Shown piece by piece: positions 46,053 through 64,000 of a DNA stretch of 64,000 bases. Positions within the stretch are counted from its first letter, which is position 1. Each line of letters opens with the position of its first letter. The stretch comes from Hermatobates lingyangjiaoensis (lineage: Eukaryota; Arthropoda; Insecta; Hemiptera; Hermatobatidae): positions 496,001-560,000 of the forward strand of contig JAPFBL010000225.1 of the NCBI GenBank assembly GCA_026182355.1, read 5' to 3'. The notes under the pieces were generated by a model. It worked only from the letters and a program-made list of their open reading frames with translations, made no database searches and had not been told where the DNA came from. The position numbers were made by a program, and so were the translations under genes.

Positions 46053-47284
46053 GGAGGATGAAATCAGCAACTCAAATGTTATTGGTCGACATATTACGAG
46101 TGATATTTCACTCGTCAGCAGAGCAAACAACTTAAGTGACTTGGGGATTCGTTTGGTTGAAGGTTCCACTTGTTTGTATTATTGTGCAGGTGATAATAGT
46201 TTGGAGGATTATGGCAAGGTGTTTGGCCTCTATTGGCAATTTGAGGATCTACTGATAAACAATTTTAAGACCCTGCTAACATTTAACAATATTAAGAACT
46301 AATAAATAAAATATTTATTTCTGATTTCTTTTCTTGAATTATTATTCTTCCTGTTAATAGTATTATAAAATGGTTGTTCTTTCTTCTAATAATTTTAGTT
46401 CGATTGGCCATCATATCCTTATACACTTTACATTCGTAGACATGTTTTGTATGAGTTTTTCGTGCACCAGAATAATTTTTGTATTGTTTATATATTTTTG
46501 GGGGACAGAAGTTGCAAATTATGGTGTTTTATGAGGAAGTAAGAAGTATGTTTGGTGAAGTAGTGAGTGAATATTTGAAGAAATGGAAAATTTACTTTGT
46601 TAAACTAGCTATAAATTCTAGTGGAAAACCTTTCTTATCGTATCGCAATGGTTGAGCATAGTAATGGTTATGTAATTCTGCGCATGGTTTAGTCGTGAGT
46701 GATAACCCGTATCACAGAGAAATGGAGGTTGTTCTAAACTTTTCAAACAAAATGTTCTAAACATTTAAATAATTTTTCAATATGCTGAATTAGGGCAGTT
46801 TATACAAATTAGCCACCGTATAATGAAAGAGGAAAATTACCAGAAGTGATTATAACAAACTATACGAGCTTCATGAGAAATCTCTAAAAAAAATCTTTAT
46901 TATATAAATATAAATTTAATTTAAAAAAGTAGATGAATGACCTTTATCAAAAACAGAGTAGAGGATCGTTTGATTATTTAGGAGAGTTAGCTGTGAGAAA
47001 TTTAACCAATGTTACAATGCCCAGAGATAACATACTCTGTTATGGTCTAAACATACTGTCACTAGGTGAAAAATTTATAATCGAAGTTGGCAAGAAAGAG
47101 TACATTCCTATTTTTAATCGTATAGGGATTTAGAAAAAAAAATTTTCTTATATAATGTGGGAAATTGTGAATTTGTACGTTAATATTATAGTAAATCGTT
47201 ATAACAGATTGATTAATTCTCTTAATCGAATAAAAACCAGAATTATTCTATAGAAGTCTGTTTCAACAGAACTCCTGAGTTTTT
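46053..47284. other. Spacer, no gene seen
   Basis: A 66-codon ORF at 46933-47133 has no recognised family. AT-rich. Confidence 0.45.
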
Positions 47285-49052
47285 ACTTTACTATAAGTAA
47301 AAGTACAGTGATTGTGAAAAAATTCGATCTCGAGATTTTGACGGAATTACATGTTTTGAGGTCCCAGAAGTCGTTTTATGAAGTTTTTACGATGATGTCT
47401 GTGTGTGTGGGTGGGTGGGTGAGTGTGTTAGCATTACTTGTTACCACACTAAGGTCCAGAATCTTTGATGGATCAAGTTGATATTTTACACAAAAATAGG
47501 CCCCATAGTGTAGATGATCCCTATTGTTTGGGAAGAATTATGCATGACGGGAAAGTCACTTTTTTTTCCAAAAACCGGTTTTTAGAAAATATTTTTTCTC
47601 CTAAACTGCTAATTTTAGAGTTTTGAAATTGTGGCATGATCTTTGAGGCTACAAATGCAATAAACGAAAAATATATTCAAAATTTTAAAACAACGGTAAA
47701 TATTTTTTTTCAATAAAATGTAAAAATTTTGACTCATAATTCAATTTCAAAGCTTGTAAGAGCGATACAAGCTTTTCAAGCGATATTTATTTCCATTGTT
47801 TACATTGACTTGGAATTATTTTCAGTGAATTCACTGAAATAATATAATGTTTAGAGGTATAATGAAAATGATTAAATGATTTAACGACTTATATGTGATG
47901 AATAGTATTCTTATATGCAAAAAATCAACAACAATAGAGCATATGAAACATATAATTTCTAATTCTTTTTATAGTATGATGGGTTTGTCTAACAAAATGG
48001 TCTAATCAATCTATATGTTGCACCATTCTACAAAGGTTAATATCAGAAGCTCATTTTTTTACGTTTATGAATAACATTATTATTGGGTAATATTGAAGTT
48101 TTTGGAATGAACTTTTTCGTCCTATAGAAGGGCGTCTATGTTTTTGTTTATTTCCAGTTTTTTCACTGTTCTAGTCTAATAGTTCAGATCAATATTTTTA
48201 AAAATTTCAAGCTTCCAGCATTTAAATTTAAAATTATACAGCGAAGTCGGCTTTGAACTTGATTCAAGAATGCAAAGGTGGCTAATTACCAATATATTTT
48301 TTTCAATATACATTGATAGCAAACTTATAACAGAGTACAGCACGTGGGAAAAAATAACATTCGCTCAGAGTAAATTGGTTTTTTATGATTTTTCACTAAG
48401 GGAAAGAAAAGTGAATTTTTAAAAAACCCTAGCACGCCATAAAATTTCCAGTATAATAATTTGATAAAAAAACCAAAAATGTAAAACATAATTCAGAATT
48501 AAAAAAATATTGTTTTAAAAATAATAAATTATATTATCCTATATCTTCAAATAAAAATTATCTGAAAACGACATTTTTTCTTATATGTTTTTGACATTTC
48601 AGACAAAAACTTTGTAAATTTTTTAAAATACTTAAAATATTTTCAAGTTCTAAATGGGAAAATTCGTCTTAAGTATTAAATGTAGAAGGAGGTCAGATAA
48701 ACTATGTAAGAGATCCACGGGCTATTGGAGCAAAAGCCATGCTCTCTTGTAGGAAATTATTTCTTATAAGCAAATTTTCACTTTGGCTTTTCATAATGTT
48801 ATTACTGCTTTAGTTATACTAATCATTGTATATCCATTAATTGTGTGACATACAAAAAAGGCGTATCTATTGATAAGTGGATCAATCACTATCTGTACTA
48901 CCTCAGGAATGAAAGACTAATAAACGTCTCCCATTTAGACGATTATACTCGTATAATGCTTAAATGAGACATTATATATTATATACCCAAGAAGTTTGAT
49001 ATTAAGTTTGCTTATAGTAAAGTTGAGTGTAGGTCACTCCAGATTTTTTTTA
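47285..49052 (+). repeat. Long dispersed repeat LR1, copy 2
   Basis: The fullest copy, about 1.77 kb, from TTTACTATAAGTAAAAGTAC to TCACTCCAGATTTTTT. It includes the middle block that is also found at 41190-41930. It has no ORF and belongs to no transposon class I can name. The ends contain a short inverted CTTTACTATAAG match. Confidence 0.7.
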
Positions 49053-49296
49053 TAGAATATAATGATATTTTCGTTTGTACAAGTTATAAAACTGGCAAAA
49101 CAGTAATAATGAAGAACTATTACAAAGAAGGTTTTGCTGAATAAGGATCTTTATAAGGAATAACATCCTGTTTTGATTTATCATCATGTCTCTCAACCTT
49201 TCGGCCATTCCATGAATAAGGCACAACAGGTCGATGCTTTTTTAACGTGAGACCCTTTAGCCTCATCAGTAAGCTCACTTCAACCCTCCTATATTA

Positions 49297-49370
49297 GAAG
49301 TGCTGCGAGGCACCACGGATGCGCCCAAGGTGGACCTCGCGGAGGCGGTCCCACGACATCACATTGTGCA
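49297..49370 (-). mobile_element. SINE-2 fragment
   Basis: In reverse complement it has TGATGTCGTGGGACC and CTCCGCGAGGTCCACC, similar to the 5' part of the 42082 copy but diverged. Confidence 0.55.
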
Positions 49371-49482
49371 TAAAACCAAGGAATAACATCCATATCAAAA
49401 GGTCAAATGAACAGAGCAAATTCCAAATATTTTGACAAACAAAATAGAAAACTCCTTACCTATTAAAGGAATCACTCTAGAC

Positions 49483-49935
49483 GACAGGTGTCAAACATAC
49501 GGCCCGCGGGCCGCATCCGGCCCACCTGGGGATTCGATCCGGCCCGGGGGATAAATCTGCATTGTTATATATATATATATATATATGTAAATCTGTGTAC
49601 TTTAATTTCCTTAAAAACCTGCAGTTCTTATACTATCCACCAGTGTTTTAATACGCGTTGTATTATCAACTTTTCCTTTGCCCTCGCACCTTGACCAGCG
49701 AAATATCTGTGTCAAAATGGATAATAGTGGATAAAGAGTGTCGGATTTTAATAAAGATTTCTATAATTGACTTATTTTTCTTTGCAGTAATTATAGTGTT
49801 ACTGACTGATACAAAGAAAAAGGTAGACTTATTGTTAGTTTTATGTAATTTTGTAATTCGCTTGCTGGTATGGCCCGCTTGAGATCAGATTAAGCTGTAT
49901 CCGGCCCCCAGACCGAAATGATTTTGACACCCCTG
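49483..49935. mobile_element. Non-autonomous hAT element inserted in a LINE
   Basis: The ends CAGGTGTCAAACATACGG... / ...TTTTGACACCCCTG and GC-rich GGCCCGCGGGCC blocks are typical of hAT elements. An exact 8-bp duplication CTCTAGAC flanks it (49475-49482, 49936-49943), with two extra or changed bases at the left tip. The LINE frame resumes right after it. Confidence 0.85.
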
Positions 49936-51000
49936 CTCTAGACTGCTTGAAGAGGCTTTTGACAACATGTCATTGAATCCATTAGATTACTTCTAAAATA
50001 TAGATGTATTAATCCAGGAGCTATATAATGGATTCCAACAGTGGACTGCTGGAATTGTGAATACTAAAGACTGTCCTCAGGGAGGTGTTGTTGTAAGGAC
50101 AGACTGGGTTTTCTAAATAATGAACTATACTATTCACATGGACGCGTGCATGAACTTGTTATTATAAGAATAATTACTACCTTTAGGTTTATGCAGAAAC
50201 CTCACCAAGTTTGTTACAATGCAGCAAAAGAAAATTATATGGACTCAGGACGAAAGAAGGTAAATGCTTAAAATCATTTGTTTGAAAATATTATTATGGA
50301 AAATTCAAAGATATGAAACTCCTCCTGGCGTCTTTTTTGTTGAAGGACGAAACTAGAAGAAGCTTGGAACAGTTACATTGAGTAATGCTACAAAAGTATT
50401 GTCCTGCTGTGAGGAATTGTTTACTAGTGCTTTGAACCCTAACCGAAAATCTACACTTTGGTTCAACAAAATTACTATTACTGCTGTTATAAAACCACTG
50501 GTAAGGTATGTATTGGTTGCATGGTATTCCAAGTTAAAATAAGAAGGTCTCAATATTAGCCTTAACAAAATACAGAGACAACGGTGACAAAGAATTACAG
50601 GAGAAATGGCCAACTGCTCTACCATAAGAACGACAAAGATATTAAAAGCCTTCCTGTTAGATATGTTTGAACCTTCAGATTATTGAGGTTGGTATGAAAT
50701 GAAAATTCCTGTATGTGAGCTACAATTTACAAAAAGTTAATAGAATGGAACATTGATAGTTTAGTGTTACCAGATACACTGTCACTCATAAAGTCTTCTA
50801 CAAGTGTGTTAAGATGGTTACAAATGGTCACCTTCATTGTAAGCTTCCTCATTACAATCTGAAAAAAAGCCCTTCAAGCAAAGAGTTTTTTTCTGATATA
50901 CTAATAGGTCAAAAATTGATAGTATAGCCAGAAAGAGTAAGGTCACTTTCAGTTGGGCCTGGAGCCCACCACGCACCTCTTATTTTATAAGTAGACTGTT
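49936..51000 (+). pseudogene. Decayed LINE (reverse transcriptase and C-terminal remnants)
   Basis: Reading shifted frames: LEEAFDNMS resembles the first catalytic Asp block of LINE reverse transcriptases (its Asp may be the one just upstream). WTAGIVNTKDCPQGGV matches the RGCPQGGVLSP motif. Further on, NKITITAVIKPLVRYVLVAWY and NKIQRQR-RITGE resemble the C-terminal region of Jockey-type LINEs. Frameshifts and stops are frequent, so it is dead. There is no clear poly(A) end. Confidence 0.72.
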
Positions 51001-51009
51001 AAGAAATAG

Positions 51010-51389
51010 ATGAAAACGAAAGCAGATAAAAGGTGCTTAAAAAAACCGGCGTCAATTTTAGCGAAAATCACATTCCAAATGAATATTAATCTGAATAGAA
51101 ATCAATAAATCTTGATACCAAGGATTGAAAAATATATGAAAATGAAAACAGATAAAAGGTGCTTAAAAGAAACGCCGTCAATTTTAGTCCAAAATCACAT
51201 TCCAAATGAATATTAATCTGAATAGAAATCAATCAATCTTGATACCAAGGATTGAAAAATATATGAAAATGAAAACAGATAAAAGGTGCTTAAAAGAAAC
51301 GCCGTCAATTTTAGTCCAAAATCACATTCCAAATGAATATTAATCTGAATAGAAATCAATCAATCTTGATACCAAGGATTGAAAAATAT
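51010..51389. repeat. Tandem triplication, about 127-bp unit
   Basis: Three units start with ATGAAAA-C/TGAAA near 51010, 51136 and 51263. Copies 2 and 3 are almost identical; copy 1 differs at several sites, so the second duplication is younger. Confidence 0.9.
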
Positions 51390-51589
51390 CTTCAGTAATT
51401 ATAACCAGACATTTTTTATATCCCACTTATGCAGAGTAGAATTTAACGTTATAGGAATAATGCAGACTATGTATTGAAGAGGCTTTGGAACGTTTGATTA
51501 CATTCTGTGTGAATCGAGGCAACTGCCTTTAAAGAAATAAATATTTCGCTAATAATTAATAACACCAATAAAACTATTAATTCTAACGT

Positions 51590-51770
51590 AGTGCAATCAC
51601 TTATTATTTGGTATTTACTCATTGTAGGGTAAAAAGTTAAATAAATGGTCTCCACATATAAAAATGTTAATGGTATAAACAACGCGTTTCCAACACTATG
51701 AACGAAGAACACTACGTGTTCGAAACGCGTTTTATTAACCATTTTATTAACTTTTTACCCTAAAACTATT
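51590..51770. mobile_element. Decayed inverted-arm element, family F
   Basis: The arms AGGGTAAAAAGTTAA and the inverse bracket two AACGCGTTTC-type segments. The core reads AUGAACGA in place of CUGANGA, so it is inactive. It ends about 80 bp upstream of lola exon 14. Confidence 0.7.
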
Positions 51771-51846
51771 AAGTTATTAAGTTAGTTGAGCTTGACTTAA
51801 ATTTCATTTCTAAGGCTGTTTCTAATTTGATTTTTCTGTGTTTCAG

Positions 51847-52058
51847 GAAGCCGGAACTTTCACTGCATTGAATGTAGAAGAAAGTCCTACAAGAGAAAGG
51901 ACCACCTTGTAAGGCACATGAAATACGAATGCAATGTTGCCTCTATTAGAACTTTTGAATGCCAGTTTTGTGGAAAGGATTTTAAAAGAAGAGAACATTT
52001 GAAAAAACACATTACTTTACATCTTGAACAACTGCAGAGTCAGTCAGAGGCCTTGTAA
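51847..52058 (+). CDS. lola: lola alternative terminal exon 14 (divergent finger pair)
   Basis: The acceptor TTTCAG ends at 51846 in the standard phase; the exon gives 69 residues. Finger 1 is CIEC-X12-H-X4-C (RRKSYKRKDHLVRHMKYEC) and keeps the YEC signature. The linker is NVASIRTFE instead of NKEPQF, three residues longer. Finger 2 is a classic C2H2, CQFC-X12-H-X3-H, with GKDFKRREHLKKH and no CPYRAK block. The tail EQLQSQSEAL is polar. AATAAA (52059-52064) directly follows the TAA. It is the most 3' exon seen and probably a long-separate isoform. Confidence 0.88.
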
Positions 52059-52064
52059 AATAAA

Positions 52065-53168
52065 GAAATATATTGTTGTTAATGAATGCTTCTACGATAG
52101 AATGTAAATCTGAGTATCATTTGCTTGTCATTTTGTGATTCCCCATAAATCCTATGTGATCATATCTAATCCATAACATGGTGGTGTTGTTTGTTATATT
52201 TTTCATGTTAAAAGTAATAATGTTATTATGGGTAACAACATGTTCTATTCATGTTCATTTATTCATGAATAAGAAATGTTTGTTCATGTTCATTTATTCA
52301 TTGTCAGTAAGAAAATGTTGATTTCTTTGAACCTTCTTCTCGTGGATATACAGCGACTGGCAAAGTCAAGTTCTACTAAGGTTTATGAGCTAAATATTAA
52401 TTAATTTTGTTAATTAATAAAATTAATTTTCTTTAATGTTATTAAGTTGGCTTAAGTATTAATTTTCCATATAGTTAAGAAAAACTTCATTTATCTTAAT
52501 GACCATTTCTAAATGATTTAAATTGTAAAATTCATTGCAGTTTACTCTGATTATTTTTTTTACATACTTTTAATTTAGAAATAAAATAATGTAATGATAT
52601 TCTTAACTTGTATTGTTTTCTGGTGTATTGGTACTTATTTTGTTTTGTTAGTTTGTTATATTCATATTGAATAATAATTCTATTAAACTGTTGTGTTTGA
52701 ATTGTTGTATTGCATCTTATAACCTCAATGTCAAAACATTTAGACTGCCCTACGCTTAGCATTGATATAAAACACACAAGTTTATAAAACTCATTCGTAA
52801 ATGATACAAATTAAATTATAAACTTAGATAAATAAATAATTATCATCTGTCCATAATCGTATACCTTTAAATGGAATGACAATCTCTCGTCTAAAGGTCG
52901 ATGTTATAGACTTTAACATTAGAAGGATACAAGGAAGGTTAGCAACCCTTGACAAAACTAACTTGTCAAGTATTCACAGCGTATCACACAATATATAGTT
53001 GAAACGAATGAATTTACTTTAAAAAAAAAACTAAAATACATATATTCAATTAAATTGAAATTTTTGTTCTTTTGATTAAGACGAATATTTTTTGTTTTGT
53101 TGTAAAGTAAACAAGTGGTGATGCAGTGAATCGCATTATGTAATTAGCTCATTGTGACAAAAACAAAA

Positions 53169-53202
<34 letters not shown>

Positions 53203-53867
53203 ACGTATAACAAGAAAGTCAACTCTAAAAGTAGTAAAAGAAAAGGAAAAAGTCTAAGCGCTTCTTTGTGTCACCTCGTTTTCAAAGAAAACTAGGGCCA
53301 CATTACCGAATAATTTGTTGGACTGTTTAACAGCTAGCTGGCATGGCTTGGATGAATTATAATATATGTTGATTCAGCTTTTTTTAAAAAAAAGAGAATT
53401 CCAAATTATATAGAATTTAAAAAAAGTTTCAATAATTATCTATAAACTTAATAAAATGAAAGAATAAATAAATATCCTAGCATTCACATCATATCAGAAA
53501 CTAATACGTTGTATCTAACTTAGTTGATTTATATATTGTATTGTTTCTATGGTTTGTATATATTTTATCTACCTATAATAACATAAAACATTTTTTGTAA
53601 TTCACAAGTTTGGAATTGTGAATGTATGAAAATCAGAAACAGGGTATTGAGCATATCTTATCAATGAGTGATTATTATGGTAACTAAGAGGCACCATGAT
53701 TCAGAATGCCTTGACGTATAACCTCGTATAAACTCACTATTATACAGTCAGCATTATAGTTGAGTGAAGTTTATTTCCTCTGAACTTGTTTTTAATTTAA
53801 CTGGTAGTGATAGACATTTTTTGCGTATTTCGACTTTTCTGTTATAATTGTAAATTGAGGAAGAACA
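52065..53867. other. Intergenic region between lola and the isomerase gene
   Basis: AT-rich, with a (CT)n tract at 53171-53200. No gene was recognised. The 5' end and promoter of the isomerase gene should lie in the last part, but no clear motif is visible. Confidence 0.5.
53171..53200. repeat. (CT)n microsatellite
   Basis: An uninterrupted 30-bp CT tract. Confidence 0.95.
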
Positions 53868-61887
<8,020 letters not shown>

Positions 61888-62449
61888 TTTATATCGGTTT
61901 TGGTTTTCTACATCTACTTACTGCTCAATTAATGTTGTAACTGTTATACAATAAGTTTACCATGTAGCATATTTTTTTTCAATAAAGCATTCTATTTCTT
62001 GGTTTCTTAAAAAAAATAGTTGATAATAAATTATATGGTATTTACATTTTGGATGATTAAAACACGTCTTTATGATAATATTGCATTTTTAGAGTCCGTT
62101 TGATTAACTAAATTAACATTGGGAGTATTGTTCTAATCAGATAATGTCCATTCTTGAAAACTTGTAAAAAAAATTAGCACAAACAAGGAAATAAAGTATT
62201 TTTTGGTGAGTAATTCTCATTTTCACCATCGGAGATATGTTTCCAATAAAAAAGTATGGTATATTGATAAAGAAATCTCTTATGGGTATCAATATCTTTT
62301 TAGAAAAATGCAGAATGTTATTTTTGATGAGTTTGTGTAAGGGTGTTGGAAAATTATAATCCTTAAGTCCAAAACTATTGGTCTTTAAAGATTTATTCAA
62401 ACATAATGTTTTTTAGGAGCTATTTTAAGTATTTAAATCATTAGTTGTG

Positions 62450-62740
62450 CAATCCGTAACTGTGTGGTATTTACTCATTCTGAGGTAAAATGGATAAACA
62501 AACAAAAGTCTCCACACAAATGAAGTTTTATTCAACAGCAACAACGCGTTCTTAAAAAAAAAACAAACGCGTTAGGAAAAAAATTTTTTTCCTACTTGTT
62601 GTTTTCACTGGACCAACCCGTCAGCGCCACATTCTTGGTGTCTTCCTGATGATGAACACAAAGTGTTCGAAACGCGTTGTTGTTGTTGAATAAAACTTCA
62701 TTTTTGTGGAGCTTTTGTTTGTTTATCCATTTTACCTCAG
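62450..62740. mobile_element. Inverted-arm element, hammerhead family F
   Basis: The left arm (GAGGTAAAATGGATAAACAAAC...AACAACGCGTT) and right arm (AACGCGTTGTTGTTGTTG...TATCCATTTTACCTC) are inverted. The left arm has lost the ribozyme centre, which is replaced by A- and T-runs. The right arm keeps CCGTCAGCGCCACATTCTTGG and the core. Confidence 0.83.
62641..62695 (+). ncRNA. Hammerhead ribozyme core, family F (plus strand)
   Basis: CUGAUGA 62646-62652, extra U, stem II GAACAC/GUGUUC with loop AAA (62654-62668), GAA 62669-62671, palindrome ACGCGU 62672-62677, cleavage U62678. Stem I could form between UUC and the GAA about 10 nt downstream. Confidence 0.68.
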
Positions 62741-63084
62741 TTTAAGTATTTAATTATCAAATTTGAAGTGTGAAAGAGTTCCTGGTCAATATTTTTATAT
62801 TTTTAATAAGATAGAATACTTGTAATATTAAATTAGTTTTAAATTGATTTAGTAGTTTGAGTCACTATGAAAAATGAGTATATTTGCAGTTTGGGTATAT
62901 CCTCATAATTTTCATCTTGAATGCAGTATATTTTTTAATGAATGTTCAATTGTATACTTCTTTGACAAATTGTATTTTCCTCTTTCATTTTAGTTTAATT
63001 TAAAAATGTAGTGAGTGACCGTTTCAGTTTATTAAATTTTAAATAAGTAAATATGTAAACGATTTATAAATAATATATGAATTA

Positions 63085-63240
63085 AACACCACAATAAACA
63101 AATATATATTAATTACAATGATCTAAAGCCTTTCGTTACATCATCAGAGAGCTCTGATGTAACGAAAGATCTTAGAGCATTTTAATTAATATATATTTGT
63201 TTATTGTGGTGTTTAATTCATATACTATATCAAGAGTTAT
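63085..63240. mobile_element. Palindromic element with a minimal hammerhead-like centre (family H)
   Basis: The arms AACACCACAATAAACAAATATATATTAATTA and the inverse are near-perfect. The centre holds CUCUGAUG, UAAC, GAAAGAUCUUAGAG: the GAA and AGAUCU parts equal family A, but stem II is reduced to a few bases. Probably a decayed relative of family A. Confidence 0.75.
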
Positions 63241-64000
63241 TGTTGATTATTAATTTTTATAAATAATCTACAAAGTAAAGGAATATGCTTTAAAATAACA
63301 AACTAGTTAATTCTTCTTGTCTTTCTTAATGTTTAGAAAAAGTTCCAATTGTTTGAAGAAATGACCTACTTCTATTGGCAATGTGTCCATGGTACATGTC
63401 ATAATTTGTCTTAATTCGTTCTAGCTTAGTGTTCACCGTCTATACTTATCTTACCGTCTTTTTCAAATATATTGTTATGGATTCTTTTGACCTTTAATAT
63501 TATTTGGACACTAACTTTATTACATTGTTTTAACTAAACCACTGTAGACTAGAATATTTTCTAAGGACAGTTAGACCGCGCTTGACGAAAAGGAACACAT
63601 TCCAGTCAGTTTCAAAGCGAAATGAAATAGTGCTAAATGAGGGTATGTTAACACTTTTAATTGAAAATGGGAATGAGTTGAACACAACATAGAATAACAA
63701 AGTTTATAATTATTTGTTTTACTTTGTAGTCTTTATTGTTAAATACCGTTTTGATTACATTAAGTAGAAATTTATTTATTACTAATATCGATATTTATTC
63801 ATTGAAAACTCAAACAAGTTTGAGGATAGAAGAAAGAAAACCTTTTTGAGGTTTTTTTTATCTTTTTGATCAAGCATTTAAGTAGGTTCTATTTGCCTGA
63901 TTCTTTTAGCAAATAGTTGTCCATAGTAAGACATCACATCTAGGACAGTTCGTATTTCTTTTGATGAAAACACGTATCATTTTGTTCTAATCCATTACTT
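63241..64000. other. Distal sequence, no gene seen
   Basis: AT-rich up to the window end. No ORF or repeat was recognised. Confidence 0.5.

Noticed and set aside
46933..47133. 66-codon ORF as a small gene
   Set aside because: No homology recognised, AT-rich codons and no supporting signals.

Overview
The window is animal nuclear DNA, almost certainly from an insect. It is AT-rich, has GT-AG introns, and is full of SINEs, hAT and mariner remnants, a LINE remnant, Penelope-like elements and microsatellites. The main gene is the 3' part of longitudinals lacking (lola), a BTB zinc-finger transcription factor known for many alternative 3' exons. A hemipteran is possible, but I cannot fix the order from sequence alone.

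Region 1 (about 5.3-52.1 kb, + strand): 14 alternative lola terminal exons. Each has a 3' splice site in the same phase (two bases complete a Gly-type codon), a zinc-finger pair (C2HC then C2H2, usually joined by a YECNKEPQF-type linker) and its own stop. Most have a nearby poly(A) signal. The BTB exons must lie upstream, outside the window. Twelve exons are packed into 5.3-31.0 kb; the last two (43.2 and 51.8 kb) are spread among repeats. One exon has lost its first finger, one has a broken second finger, and the last has a divergent pair.

Region 2 (53.9-61.9 kb, + strand): a complete six-exon gene for a peroxisomal enoyl-CoA delta-isomerase 2-like protein (258 aa, C-terminal SKL). Its large intron 2 holds an antisense, intronless, damaged copy of a MAPKAPK2-type kinase and a 39-bp minisatellite.

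Between and inside these genes lie mobile elements, many with clear target-site duplications: four tRNA-derived SINEs, a second SINE family, a 362-bp retroposon-like repeat, four hAT-type elements, two mariner fragments, a dead LINE and a long non-coding dispersed repeat.

The most unusual content is a set of short elements, often in inverted pairs, that carry hammerhead-ribozyme cores: CUGANGA, a stem II hairpin, GAA, then a self-complementary 4-6 nt stem III. At least six sequence families are visible. One is attached to a Penelope-type GIY-YIG endonuclease ORF. Several lie in sense orientation among the lola exons, where an active ribozyme could cut the pre-mRNA. Ribozyme activity and any effect on lola are inferences; the folds and repeats are read directly.
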